From: Helicoverpa zea
Taxonomy: Eukaryota > Arthropoda > Insecta > Lepidoptera > Noctuidae
NCBI RefSeq assembly: GCF_022581195.2
Contig: NC_061461.1
Coordinates: forward strand, 8,494,001-8,558,000
Direction of reading: 5' to 3'
Length of the DNA: 64,000 nt
Below, piece by piece: positions 1 through 11,708 of the stretch (position 1 is the stretch's first letter; the number at the start of each line of letters is the position of its first letter). The position numbers were made by a program, and so were the translations under genes. The notes beneath the pieces were generated by a model. The model had not been told where the DNA came from. It saw only the letters and a program-made list of their open reading frames with translations, and searched no databases.

Positions 1-228
1 CTTTTACACTATCGAGGAAACAAATTGTAGGAAACACATTGGAACGGATGGTTCCTTTCACATAAATTTCGGAATGACATCCATTCACGCTCAAACTACT
101 GAACCGATTTAGTACCTATTTAGTAATAGATAGAGTCAGATTAAGGCTACTTTTTAGAAGGGCCAGGTATGCCATGCCATGGTAATAATTGGTTCTTCGT
201 TAACTATAGAACGATTAAGATTTTCTTA
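1..228. other. Left flank, no gene seen
   Basis: Unremarkable AT-rich DNA running up to the first MITE. Its last three bases (226-228, TTA) form the left target-site duplication of that element. No convincing coding or RNA feature is visible. Confidence 0.6.
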
Positions 229-1042
229 GGGTGCGTCCACATCTGGCGAATGCGCCGCGAATGCGCAGCACGCGAGCCGATCGCGAGCTGCGCGCGTGCA
301 GTCACTGCAATAGTTCGGTGCGCCTCTTTAGGCCTCTGCCTCGAATTTTGCGGGCAGCGGGGCGGCAGCGGCGGCGGCGCGGGAGCGGGGCGGGCAACGC
401 ATACCTGTTCTCGAAACTAGCGGGCAGATCGCGCGGCAATATAGCAGTGTAGTGTTGTGTTCTGTAGTGTTTGCTGTTCCATATGGGTGTCCTTTCAAAG
501 ATGGCCGAAATAATTAGCTCTTGCACGTCCGAAGACATTTTGATACGTCACAAAAAAAATGTATAACACTATGCCTACAATGCAGACGCCCACCGCGGGC
601 GGTCACCGCTTGACTGGAGCGCACCGCTCGTTGCCCGCCGCCGCGCCGCTGTATTCGAGGGCCGGTCCATTTGATTATACTCGTAAGATCCTGCCGCTCC
701 CGCGCCGCCGCCGCCGCCGCCCCGCTGCCCGCAAAATTCGCGGCAGAGGCCTTAGCGCAACTCACGCAAGGCTCGTATAGAGCGCGCGAGCGGCGCGCGA
801 TCTGCGCGCAATCAGTTCTCGCCCTTACAGTTCCGTATATTGGCTCAGTACTATCGAAGATGGCAGACGTCGCGCGCCGCCTGCGCGCCGCTCGCGTGCG
901 GCGCTTAGGTCGCGCGCGAGCTGCGCGCGGGCGGCGCAGAAGCGGCGCACGAACAAAAATGCACGCGCGCAGCTCGCGGACAGCTCGCGATCGGCTCGCG
1001 TGCTGCGCATTCGCGGCGCATTCGCCAGATGTGGACGCACCC
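229..1042. mobile_element. GC-rich TIR MITE, PIF/Harbinger-like, copy 1 (carries a nested element)
   Basis: The left end at 229 (GGGTGCGTCCACATCTGG) and the right end at 1042 are inverted complements over more than 60 bp. The element is flanked by TTA at 226-228 and TTA at 1043-1045. A 3-bp TWA duplication is the hallmark of PIF/Harbinger elements. Without the insertion at 331-751 and its extra TTA the body is about 390 bp, close to the 368-bp copy at 1187-1554, to which it aligns in reverse orientation. It is full of short GC-rich palindromes, so the open frames on both strands are not genes. It is non-autonomous, since no transposase is encoded. Confidence 0.85.
331..751. mobile_element. 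Second TIR MITE nested inside copy 1
   Basis: A 421-bp insertion bounded by inverted ends (GGCCTCTGCC at 331, GGCAGAGGCC ending at 751). The ends run inward through a GCGGGCAGCGGGGCGGC-rich arm of roughly 55 bp. TTA at 328-330 and 752-754 flank it. The sister MITE at 1187-1554, read in reverse, shows the uninterrupted sequence CTCTTTAGCGCAAC at this point. That gives a direct pre-insertion site with a single TTA. This is also a Harbinger-like, non-autonomous element. Confidence 0.88.
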
Positions 1043-1186
1043 TTAGGGAAGCGAACTTAACGTTTGTGTTTCCTCCAACTCTGTTTACACATACAAAAAT
1101 GTTGATAGTATCACAAGATGATTATTATGATAATCAATGAAGCAAGAACAAAAACAATTTGGAACCACGACGATATGTTTACCTAA

Positions 1187-1554
1187 GGGTGCGTCCACAT
1201 CTGGCGAATGCGCCGCGAATGCGCAGCACGCGAGCCGATCGCGAGCTGCGCGCGTGCATTTTTGTTCGTGCGCCGCTTCTGCGCCGCCCGCGCGCAGCTC
1301 GCGCGCGACCTAAGCGCCGCACGCGAGCGGCGCGCAGGCGGCGCGCGACGTCTGCCATCTTCGATAGTACTGAGCCAATATACGGAACTGTAAGGGCGAG
1401 AACTGATTGCGCGCAGATCGCGCGCTCTATACGAGCCTTGCGTGAGTTGCGCTAAAGAGGCGCACCGAACTATTGCAGTAACTGCACGCGCGCAGCTCGC
1501 GATCGGCTCGCGTGCTGCGCGTTCGCGGCGCATTCGCCAGATGTGGACGCACCC
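1187..1554. mobile_element. GC-rich TIR MITE, copy 2 (inverted relative to copy 1)
   Basis: A 368-bp element starting GGGTGCGTCC at 1187 and ending GGACGCACCC at 1554, flanked by TAA at 1184-1186 and 1555-1557. It is the same family as copy 1 but in opposite orientation and without the nested insertion. The shared internal core includes the segment around 1360-1420. No coding capacity. Confidence 0.87.
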
Positions 1555-1806
1555 TAACACTCGACTACCTACTAATTGATGGGCTCTGATTTTACGGTCA
1601 TTCACACAAGTCATTTTGATTATTTAGTACCAAGTAATAAATTAAGGGGGAAAAAATAATAACCATTATTGGGGGTGGCCGAAGGAAAACAGAAGTTATT
1701 AGATAAACAAATTATTTTACATTAAATCCCTTAAAAGCAGGGAAAACTATTATATCTTTTCAACTAAAATATGGATTTTACGCGTTTATGTCTGATCCTA
1801 TTTTAT

Positions 1807-2010
1807 TGGAGATCTGACGTACTCTCTGTGGGTGCAGCGGGATTTCGTGTCAGACTTTGTAACTTAGTGATTGACTAAAACCCACCTTTGTTCCTTCTGA
1901 AACTTTTTGTTTACCAGGACCGCTGTAACTCTTTCGAACACGCTTGTAGCCCCTCATGCTTGATCCTGGACCAGTCTTTGTTTAAGTATGACAATGTTAT
2001 TTAGAAGCCC
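1807..2010 (+). repeat. Degraded SINE-like fragment of the 'CTTACTGACTAAAA' family
   Basis: Diverged match to the fragments at 6890-7060, 15195-15340 and 23620-23712. Shared blocks are a GTCAGACT-type stretch, TTACTGACTAAAA-like text, then TTACCAGGACCGC and CTCTTTCGAACA. It is the oldest-looking copy here. Confidence 0.55.
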
Positions 2011-3689
2011 GATCCTCCGTAGGTCAAGTTGATGTTACAAGACACCTGACTGCCAGTTGAGATACATTCAACACTGTTTGCTTACACTACGTAACGCTAT
2101 TGAGTTCGTGCATCGAATACGAGGCACTATCGTTACATGCTAAAGCATAACTAACAATGAAACGTAACTGTTTGCGTTAGGTACTAATGTTAAAACTGCC
2201 GTCTTATTAAGTTTCAATGTGTATAGGTGTATTGACGGGATGTTACCCGCGGTTCCGAAATTGATATAAGCTATTTCGAAAAATCCTTTCCTATAAATGG
2301 ATGAATGGTTAGTGACCATGCCGATGAAACTTACCTATGTCCCAAATTATTTGACCAGGTCAAGTTCAAAGCCGGTTTTCAAGAAAATAAATATTAAGGT
2401 TACGCATGAAGTTTAAATATGAATATACTTGTGAATCGACGAATCTCATTTGCTTGGACAATGAAAAAACGGGCTACTATAGCTCCTACAGTTTTTATGG
2501 GTTATCTGGTCATAAAGAATAGTGATCGTGTCTGGAATGTAGAAACACTAAATATTCATCATGCAAACGTATAGACAAGATAGTCACATGAGTCACACCT
2601 ACAAGCTGTCGTTTTACCATGGTCCCGTTAGTTTTTTATTAGTTCCAAGTAGGTTTCTCAAAAAGCCATATCTACATACTATGTAAGGCCTAGCCGAAGA
2701 AGAAAAGTGGTTTTATTATACTTAATGGGTTACTTATGTAATTTCCTGGGTTCGGATGTATGAGAAACTTATGATTATGTCGTAGGAGAAAAGCAAACTT
2801 AAGAGTAGAGTAGACAACTGTAGCAAACAAATTAAAGTGAATAATACCTAGTAGCCATCAGGAATCAGCCCAAAACTTCTTCCTAGTTACTTAACTTTAT
2901 CTCAAAACATACATACAGTTAGGTGAAACTATTAAATTACTTTGTTTACACGACTCACAGATGGTAGAGCCAACAAAAACAGTTTGACACATAAAAGAAC
3001 ACAAAACATTCACCAATAAGAATTTTTCCGAGAATAATATTACAAGTTCTAACTTATAAGTAGTTCAAAGACCATATTTTTTATTCCCACTTGTTTTACG
3101 CAATTTAAAACCGATTTCAAGAAGGCATGATTACCGCAAATAAATGCATAACAAAAACTAAACGCACGATACGATCACAACACAAATCCGATTATTATCT
3201 AACAAAACGTTCACTGCACACACACGATAAAAAAGCACGTAGATGAAAAATTGCACTACTATACAAAAGTTATTAATTATTATTGTATGGGTAATGTGAG
3301 TTAGACTTACAAGTTAGAACGAAGAGCGATCGCACGCGCATGTACGCCATTCCGGTCGGACGGTGACGGAGTGGTGCGACGGACGTACGAAGCCCACTGC
3401 GTGCCCACCACTAGAGCGAACTTGATTGGGTCTCTCAGGTGTTTCCAATGCTTGCGATTGAGCGGCCTGAGTTAGCAGCGCCGCTTACTTGTTTTATTTG
3501 TTTACTTATAACATGATTGAAACTGTAGTTGATAAGCCTTAACAGGTTCATTGACAAGTTTAGCAAGTTCTTCAATTCGTGCAGATTTGGGTTTATTTCC
3601 CGACTTTTACGTGCTCTGCGAGGCACTGGTGTCTAAAAATGGTAAAAAGCAACTTCCAGCCAGACTCAGGGCTGCTTTATGAAAGATTC

Positions 3690-3790
3690 TTAGAACCCGC
3701 AAAGCGAAATCGGTCCGACTCGGGAATTGAACCCGAGACCCAGTAGTCGCTCTTGGACTCACCTCGCACTAGGTCTGTCTGTCTGTCTAG
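3690..3790 (-). repeat. tRNA-derived SINE head
   Basis: Read on the minus strand it contains GGGTTCAATTCCC, an RNA polymerase III B-box like that of tRNA genes. A degenerate tRNA-like arm and a GGTCCGACTCGGG-type sequence surround it. It resembles the head of the SINE at 24668-25017. It does not fold into a complete tRNA cloverleaf that I can see, so I call it a SINE head and not a tRNA gene. Confidence 0.6.
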
Positions 3791-5407
3791 TCACATTATC
3801 AACCAATCCATTAAACTGTAGGAAACTCCCACCTTAAAAACAACAAAAATATATCCAGGTGCTATTTAGATATTATCAAAGAGATGATTGTTTAAGATTA
3901 TCTAAAATACGTGAGTTTTTTTCTACAAAGTAGTGCGACACTATTGATACGGCAACTTGATTAGAAGATATAAAAGCGGCTAACGAGCGTTTAAGATATC
4001 ATTAAAGTGCATACGGTAAAGTGGCATAACTCTAAAATATATAAAAAAACAGGTTTTGGAAAATTTGCTTCGAGTCGATAATTCAATGCAGTATATTTTT
4101 TTGCTTTTAATAGAGAAAAAAAAAACATTTATTTCCATACCATTTTTTTAACCTATACAACATACATCACTATCATGCGTAACTATTTATCTACTGTCTA
4201 TTCGAACAATTTATCTTGTTGTCCGATGGCTTGTTAATAATGCGTAATTAATCGGCTTTTGCGTTATGACATTTAATTTATAATATTTTTTTCAATACAT
4301 AGGTATAGAGAACTGTAAAAACAACTGGAGATAGTCAAAAAGAAAAAGAATCAGGTACACAAAAAAGTATGTCTCTATGCGTTAGAACGTTACTTACTAA
4401 CATTACAGTTGATCAGATTTTTCATTAAACTTTGTTTCGTTGTTCAGTACAAGAATACCTATAATATAAAAATACTGGGTAAAATTTTTGGGCCCTTGCC
4501 ATATGCAAAATAAGAAAAAATTCATTGGCGCCGGGACAAAGTATTTTTTTTTTGAGTTGCTCATATTTTTTTCCACTAGCGTAAAATTATTTTATTTTTG
4601 TGCACAAAACATAAATAAATACTGCATCGGTACACTATATTTAAAAAAGGTGTAACTTAATTATTTGAAAACATGGTATGTGCCCTTTTCTTAGCAGAAC
4701 GTACGACTAAACCAATGAAACTTTAAAAGAGTCGACTTTTGGTCTCCGCCTTCATTTAGAGTTTATATCTTCAAGTAAAGGTTGTGAGTCTTGGAGGGCG
4801 TAAAAAAATAGTAAGTGTAAAAACAAATTAAAAAAAAAAATAAGAGTGCTTACGTGATTTCGTTAATAATGATCGATTACCTATTTTTAAAGACTAAAGA
4901 TAAATACATGTCTTAGACAACAAACACTGTAAAAATAAAAAGATTTTTGATTGCTATTTAAGTGTGGATTTAATTGATCCCAGTATATCTGTGAATATAG
5001 GTTTTGCGTGTTCTTAGAAAAATAAACCAGTTAAGAACAAGATAAACTAATATTTTGGATTTGTTACGTTATTACACGAAGGAATAATTACGACATAAAT
5101 CGACAAATAATATAATTGCAATACACATAAATTAACTTTTTTAGAATACGTACTAACCTTTGCTTATGATACTGTACCATGTATTAGTTAATTTAGTGTT
5201 GCTTAACTCTGCTTACTCAGATTGTGTCCCATTCATGCAACGTGACTGTATTGCCCCAATTTAAATGTTGCCAATATTATTAGTAGGTTTTATATGAGTC
5301 AAACATAAGACAAAGCGAAGCTTATTTGATCTAGTTGTATCACCAGAAAACCAAAAATTCCGTGAAATTACCAACTCCAATATTTTAGGAAAAAAACAAA
5401 TTATTAA

Positions 5408-5638
5408 TCTTCTATATAAATAAAAATGAATTGTTGTTCGTTAGTCTGACTAAAACTCGAGAACGGCTGGGCCGATTGAGCTGATTTTGGTTTTAAAATG
5501 TTTGTCGTAGTCCAGGGTTGGTCTAAACGGTGAGCAAATAAGGAAAAAATTAAAAAAGTATTGTGTCGTGTGTTTGTGACTTACTAAATAGGTATGCCTC
5601 CATTAATTAGGCGGTACGAAGTTCGCCGGGTCGGCTAG
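5408..5638 (+). mobile_element. Non-autonomous Helitron-like element
   Basis: Begins near a TC dinucleotide after A (5408-5412) and ends GTCGGCTAG at 5638, followed by T. A TC start and CTAG end inserted between A and T is the Helitron signature. The interior has the familiar moth text on 'CTCGAGAACGGCTGGGCCG'. The 5' end is uncertain by a few bases. No coding capacity. Confidence 0.6.
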
Positions 5639-6579
5639 TAATTAAAAAAAATACAAATAAATCAAAATCTGAAGTGCCCGGAAACTCCTCAAAAGTTCGA
5701 AACAATAAAATGTTCCATAAATCAGTCACTGTCAGGAAATGCGTGAGTGTGAGATTTTTAATTTAATTAAGTTAAACAAAAGGAATTGATAAATTTACAT
5801 AGGTACTTCAACTCGAATTCTGACTTGATTTTGATGAAAATTAAACTGCTGTTCGTTGTTATTACTTAAAATGCTTCCTTTGCCTAAGTTTCATGAAGAT
5901 ACTAACTTACCTAGTTTGCCTTAGAAACATAGTAGGCAACTAGGTACTTCATTTTTATGATATGAGTACAGGGCTCATAAATTTTTCCTGCCCTCTTTGA
6001 CCTTTCTGAACCTCAGTAAAGCTTAGATTGTATTTATACTACAGTAAAATTTACTAAGATGATCATTAACTAAGATATTTTTTTATTATTTTTGTCTCTA
6101 CTGATTTCCACCGAGTATATCATGGAAAATAACAGGATTTTTTCTCAATAATATTTTTTTGTAGATTTCCATATTGATTAGCATATTTTGATTTAAAACA
6201 TTAAGTTAACACAAACCGAGTAAATAAGCAAAAAGTAGTGCGTAAAATAATTAACAAGTGTATTTAATTAATTTTAACTCTGATATCAAACGTAAACCAG
6301 CTTGGATCAATTAACTTGTTTTTGGTAATTCGGTCAACTGGCAAGTACTTAAATACAAGAATTTTCTGCATTTGCTATTTAATTCACAGGATTTACATAA
6401 GTAGCTACCAAGGTACTAAAATTAATCCACATCTTATCTATACCTAAGAAATTAACCCAAATATGGAAATCAGTAGTAACCACTCAATGCAGTAGGTCGG
6501 TATATTTAAAATACTGCAGGCTCTGAGTTACCGCGGTTGTGGTATATAAATGGCTTCAAAATAATAGAGCGTTATAGTA

Positions 6580-6754
6580 GCCACAGCCAGTCTGACACCA
6601 GTCTAACCAAGGGGTATCGGGTTGCCCGGGTAACTGGGTTGAGGAGGTCAGATAGGCAGTCGCTTCTTGTAAAGCACTGGTACTCAGCTGAATCCGGTTA
6701 GACTGGAAGCCGACCCCAACATAGTTTGGGAAAAGGCTCGGAGGATGATGAGTA
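6580..6754 (+). repeat. Lepidopteran SINE copy, block 'AGGAGGTCAGATAGGCAGTCG'-type
   Basis: Near-identical over about 160 bp to 27898-28085. Diverged copies lie at 7360-7515, 22870-23190 and (reverse) 28310-28490. It ends with a GGCTCGGAGGATGATGA tail, as these SINEs do. A small piece of a different repeat (6745-6790, matching 11395-11460) abuts its tail. Confidence 0.75.
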
Positions 6755-6889
6755 GCCACAGCCAGAGGGGTCATCTGATGATTTCCCATCTCAGAAAATT
6801 GGTATTATTGTAAAGGCTGTCAATATATCACACTACTATTATTCTGTATTTCTATTTATATTTTGAAGGGAGAGTTCTACCAATTGTAT

Positions 6890-7065
6890 CTTCTTACTAA
6901 ACACCGCTGTGGGTTAGTAGAAATGAGGGAGTGTCAGACTCTTACTGACTAAAAACCGTCGTGTTCCGTCATAGGCCTTTTATGTACCAGGGCCGCGGTA
7001 TCTCTTTCGAACAACCCGCAGCCCCGGCAGGCCTTGGCCCTGCTGGGCCCCGCTGGGGCTTACTA
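6890..7065 (+). repeat. SINE-like fragment, 'CTTACTGACTAAAA' family
   Basis: Contains GAGGGAGTGTCAGACTCTTA followed by a GGGCCGCGGT block and a CCCCGGCAGGCCTTGG end. The same order of blocks occurs at 15195-15340 and in part at 23620-23712. Confidence 0.7.
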
Positions 7066-7359
7066 ACCTTAAGTTAATACCTTTATTCGTCAGTTTAAAA
7101 CTTTAGGTTATTAGAACATTTCTTATCTTAATAGGTTAGTCGTTTATTTTTAGATGGTAGTTTCCGTGTTTCTCCTATATGACGAATGTTTGTTTGACAA
7201 ATAATAGGTACAATTTATAGGTCAGCTCGTGTTTGAGTAACAGAGCGTCATGGATCCATCGAACGGTCAGAATAAGGTCAGCGGTCAAGTAGTGGACGTG
7301 TGACAATATCATGCATGACGTTCGGGGTCTCTTCTGTTACGAATAGTCAGAAGCCTTGA

Positions 7360-7515
7360 AGTCTCACAACCAGTCTTATCAAGCGGTATCAGTTTGCTCG
7401 TTGTCTCAGCTTGTTCGCTTGTTGAGTTGAGGAGATGAGATAGGCAGTCGTTCCTGAGTAAAACATTGATGTTCAGTTGCATTCGGTTAGGTTGGAGAGA
7501 GGGAGGGAGATGATG
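7360..7515 (+). repeat. Diverged SINE copy
   Basis: A diverged copy of the 6580-6754 SINE. The GAGGAGATGAGATAGGCAGTC block and GGTTAGGTTGGA-type end are recognisable, as is the final GATGATGA. It lies a little over 200 bp upstream of the desaturase acceptor site at 7733-7734. Confidence 0.65.
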
Positions 7516-7746
7516 ATCCGAGTTAGTTTATTATTTTATCGCAATTTAGATCAACTCGATTTTTAGCGCCTGTCACGCCATTTTGAGCAATGTGTATCGC
7601 GATGATTTTTGCCTTAAATATCTCTTTACCCGTATTTTGTTGAGATTGTGTTTGTATACAATAGGAATGCTTATTCGTCCTAATTACATAGTACATAATA
7701 CGAACGAGTTATTTACAAAAAAATGTTTTTCCAGACCTGGCCCAAA

Positions 7747-9082
7747 ATGGCCCAAAGCTATCAATCAACTACGGTTTTGAGTGAGGAGAAAGAACTAACA
7801 CTGCAACATTTGGTGCCCCAAGCATCGCCCAGGAAGTATCAAATAGTGTATCCGAACCTCATTACGTTTGGTTACTGGCACATAGCCGGACTTTATGGCC
7901 TTTACTTGTGCTTCACTTCTGCTAAATGGGCTACGATTTTATTCAGTAAGTAAGATGTTCTGCAGTAGCGTAAGTAATCTCGTAAAAATTATGCTCTATG
8001 TCATCAATCTTTATTTACGCATTGCTAGTATCTTTAAAACATCAAAATATTTTTCAGGCTACATCCTCTTCGTGTTAGCAGAAATAGGAATCACGGCTGG
8101 CGCTCACAGACTCTGGGCCCACAAAACTTACAAAGCGAAACTACCATTAGAAATACTCTTAATGGTATTCAACTCCATCGCGTTCCAAAACTCAGCCATT
8201 GACTGGGTGAGGGACCACCGACTCCACCATAAGTATAGCGATACAGATGCTGATCCCCACAATGCCAGCCGAGGGTTCTTTTATTCCCATGTAGGATGGC
8301 TACTTGTGAGAAAACATCCTGAAGTCAAAAAGCGAGGGAAAGAACTCAATATGTCCGATATTTACAACAATCCTGTCCTGCGGTTTCAGAAAAAGTAAGT
8401 TTGCTACATATATACATTTAATTAGAATGATAATAATTTGATGAACTGATTACGATTGTTATGTATTAAACTGTAATCAGTGTCAGGAACGAAAAAATTA
8501 TCAGATTTACTAAATTAATTAAAATTCTATACCTATCGATACACACATAGAGCACATACAGATAAACATATATCGTGTAAAAACTTCAACTTTCTTTGCA
8601 GATACGCCATACCCTTCATTGGGGCTGTTTGTTTCGCCTTACCTACAATGATACCTGTTTACTTCTGGGGAGAAACCTGGTCCAATGCTTGGCATATCAC
8701 CATGCTTCGCTACATCATGAACCTCAATGTCACCTTTTTGGTAAACAGCGCTGCTCATATATGGGGAAACAAGCCTTATGACGCAAAAATATTACCTGCA
8801 CAAAATGTAGCTGTGTCGGTCGCCACTGGTGGAGAAGGTTTCCATAATTACCACCATGTCTTCCCCTGGGATTATCGGGCAGCGGAACTCGGTAACAATA
8901 GCCTCAATCTGACGACTAAATTCATAGATTTATTCGCAGCAATCGGATGGGCATATGATCTGAAGACGGTTTCGGAGGATATGATAAAACAAAGGATTAA
9001 ACGCACTGGAGATGGAACGGATCTTTGGGGACACGAACAAAACTGTGATGAAGTGTGGGATGTAAAAGATAAATCAAGTTAA
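7747..9082 (+). CDS. LPAQ: Acyl-CoA delta-11 desaturase (sex-pheromone type), complete
   Basis: Exons 7747-7945, 8058-8394 and 8602-9082 join in phase into 338 codons plus TAA. All introns are GT-AG. The product is a membrane-bound, iron-dependent fatty-acyl-CoA desaturase of the endoplasmic reticulum. Three histidine boxes are visible: HRLWAH and HRLHH in exon 2, HNYHH in exon 3. Hydrophobic segments (GLYGLYLCF, LFVLAEIGI, IPFIGAVCFALP) fit the usual four-pass fold. Exon 3 carries the LPAQ signature (in AKILPAQNVAV) that names the lepidopteran delta-11 clade. These enzymes make Z11-hexadecenoyl-CoA in the female pheromone gland. From memory the protein is almost or exactly the heliothine delta-11 desaturase; that specificity is inferred. 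An acceptor (TTTTTCCAG, ending 7734) just upstream puts the ATG at 7723 inside an intron. The start is therefore 7747, with an untranslated first exon somewhere to the left. Confidence 0.95.
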
Positions 9083-9286
9083 ATGATGGGTAGAGGTTTT
9101 AATAGAGATTGATTCCTTATTGTGATATTATAATTTTATTTATTGGTACAGTTAAGTAGTTTATTGGATCCGGACTTTGAGATTTACCTGGCATTGTAAA
9201 TAAGACGAATTAGTTAATTCATGCTATCTCATATTGCCATTGGATAGTTATAAAATTAGAAGCTAAATCACGTGACCAATATGTGT

Positions 9287-9364
9287 AATAAATCTGCGTT
9301 TAAGTTTATGATACCCGTGATAATAACCCATTGTTATATTTATAAGCGACAATAATCAAATAAA
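9287..9364 (+). terminator. Polyadenylation signals of the desaturase
   Basis: Two AATAAA hexamers, at 9287-9292 and 9359-9364, lie 205 and 277 bp after the stop codon. Either could define the 3' end; no downstream coding sequence competes for them. Confidence 0.55.
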
Positions 9365-9483
9365 CCAATTTAAAAGGTGCATAATGAGTTTTGTTGTGTT
9401 TTCCGACTAATTGCAAAGTGCGATAAGTACCAATAGGTACATATTGACCTGGTAACCTGGAAGCTTGAGCTCAATATTTGAGC

Positions 9484-9530
9484 TGTTTATTTATTTATTT
9501 TATTTTATTTTATTTATTTATTAGGTCTAC
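9484..9530. repeat. TTTA/TTTTA microsatellite
   Basis: About 45 bp of TTTA and TTTTA units, interrupted only by unit-length changes. Confidence 0.8.
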
Positions 9531-11394
9531 CAACAATGGTGTACATCAAAGCATTCAATAACAGTAATTACAATTAATCTATAAGGTACAATGCAAACAT
9601 TACTTAAAGGTAAACACCGCATACCAAAAAGAATTAAAGAGAATCTTAAAACTAAACTAAAATAAATAGAGACTTAAAACTAAATAAACTTTACAAGAAG
9701 TTGATTCAAGTATCGTGTTATTAGTTTGTTGACCTAAGAAAGAGATGAGCTTTTTTTTTTATTTGTGTCAACATGTATGTAACTTCGTTATTTTAAAAAA
9801 CTTTAATTTATGGAATCTTTTTTTATTTTTAAATAGTATATAGATTGAAATTAACGAAAATTAAGTTGGAACGCCAAAAATATAGCTAGAATAATAAATA
9901 TCTGAGTAAATAATGGAAAAAGCTATGTGATCACTTCCAGAATGTGACTCTATTGAGTATGATATTAACAAAAAACTACTCAAAATATTATTAATATTTT
10001 TATTACTAATTAAAGAAAGCAATCTTGTCAAAAGGAAAAAACATAAAACACGACAATTCTTTGAACGTTTTATAACAAAAATCAAACTTCAATTTCAATT
10101 ATGTGACTTTTGATGCACATCGGATATTAATTTTTAAAATATTAAGCTATAATAAAAATATATTTCTGCAGTGATCCCTAGTTATGAATCAAAATTAAAT
10201 TCCTGTCCATCGAGCGAAAACAGAACAAAACAGTATTTTATAAAGAATTTTAATTTTTTTTTGTTTAAAATAAAAAACAGGGACAGTCACACCACTGAAC
10301 GCCTGAAAAGAATAAAGCTTCATCTACATGGATGCTATTATTATAATTATGTAATATTCCAGATCAACATTTAATAATAATCAAGAAATACTATATAATA
10401 CTATATCTTTTTAATAATGGAACAAATAATAACAAAAAAATATTGTACCTCGTTTACATAAAGATTGTAAACATGAATAAAATAAAATTGATCCCCACAG
10501 AAAACTATTATTCTGAATTTCTGAAACAACATCACTGTTTTCCATGTAAACTTAACTTTATAGGGTCTGTCATGTTGTGACTTTGAGCAACAAAGACAAA
10601 CAGTAACTTAAAGAAATGGCGGTTTCTAGAAATAAACAGCAATCCTAATATTTGGTTACGCTGTAGTAAAATTCAAACACATATCTGAACATAAATTCTG
10701 TTCTTGTACGGGGCCAGCAACAAAACGTCTACGTTCCTCAAAGTCCTTTTGACTTTAATAGTAAAGTAAAGTAAAACGCAGTAGTATGTTTAAGTAGTGC
10801 CTGTTTCAAAGTATTAGGACCCAAAAATTGTGGCTTAAAGTACTATAAAATGCGGTCACAATACTGAATGTTCAGTGTGGATCAAAATTTCATCATCGTA
10901 ATTTTATACGTTTTTTTATGTAAATAAGCCAGAATATTACAAATGAATTGATGAATATTATTAAATGATGACATTTAGAAACTACATCCGTTAAAAAAAG
11001 TATATCGTCCGTAGAAAAATCTCTAAATGTTCTTGATCCAATCATACAAATTCAGCTGGGGACAAGTAAAAAAAAACCTACTCCTGTTTATTTAAATGCT
11101 GTTAAAACAAAATAATAATTAATTAAAACATAAAAACATATAAAACATAAACTAATATAATAAATTAAAATTAAATGTATTTTCTTTGGTCCAGTATCTT
11201 TAAAAACTCAAATAGTTAATGGGTTTAAGAATAAAATTAGGTCAAATCCGGGGGACAAGCAAAAAACGCACTTTACAAAAAAAAAAAAAAAGCTCAGATA
11301 AAGTAGTCCCTAGAAGATCAATTAACTTGCGTAATATTACGTTTTGTCCATTTAACGTATAGTTACGACTTAGTGACAGGGGTCGCGGGATTGT

Positions 11395-11460
11395 ACGAAA
11401 GCAACACTCACGCTGCTAACCCATAGCGGGAGGAGTCATTTGATGATTTCCCATCAAGAA
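11395..11460 (-). repeat. SINE fragment (head of the 'CTTACTGACTAAAA' family)
   Basis: On the minus strand it reads ATGGGAAATCATCAAATGAC followed by a TCCCGCTATGGGTTAGCAGC-type block. The same text heads the copies at 23620 and (partial, minus) 6745-6790. Confidence 0.6.
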
Positions 11461-11512
11461 AAAAAATGATTTTTGTGACTTTGTTTATTGATTAATATTA
11501 CATTGTTATATG

Positions 11513-11615
11513 TCGGATGCAGGTCGCCTCCAACAGGTATCTGTGGAGATCTAAGGGGGAGGCCTATGTTCAGCAGTGGACGTCCAACGGCTGAGATGAT
11601 GATGATCATGATTGT
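11513..11615 (+). repeat. SINE tail repeat ('GGTCGCCTCCAACAGG' family)
   Basis: A block of about 95 bp shared almost base for base with 36432-36535. It ends in a GATGATGATG microsatellite, typical of moth SINE 3' ends. Confidence 0.75.
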
Positions 11616-11708
11616 TATTTGTAAGTCTAGAGACCGCCTGTGATAAGGTTATTAACAATTAAATACTTTTATTTAATGAATGTATATGATGTTGTTGATT
11701 TAGTAAAG

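Larger units (their letters stand above)
1558..7734. other. Non-coding interval upstream of the desaturase
   Basis: About 6 kb of AT-rich DNA with no convincing protein-coding gene. It holds the repeat fragments listed separately at 1807-2000, 3690-3790, 5408-5638, 6580-6790, 6890-7060 and 7360-7515. The rest shows homopolymer runs and no recognisable structure. The non-coding first exon and promoter of the desaturase should lie in the right-hand part, but I could not place them. Confidence 0.5.
9365..11708. other. AT-rich intergenic interval
   Basis: Very AT-rich DNA, most extreme at about 9.8-10.5 kb. A TTTA/TTTTA simple repeat lies at 9484-9530. No coding exon is supported. SINE pieces at 11395-11460 and 11513-11615 are listed separately. 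Confidence 0.5.

Noticed and set aside
169..1614. Several arginine- and alanine-rich open frames on both strands
   Set aside because: They fall inside the GC-rich MITEs, occur on both strands because the elements are palindromic, and show repeated low-complexity peptides and no domain.
7723..7746. ATG at 7723 as the desaturase start
   Set aside because: It lies upstream of a good splice acceptor (AG at 7733-7734), so it is intronic. The ATG at 7747 gives the expected length and N-terminus.
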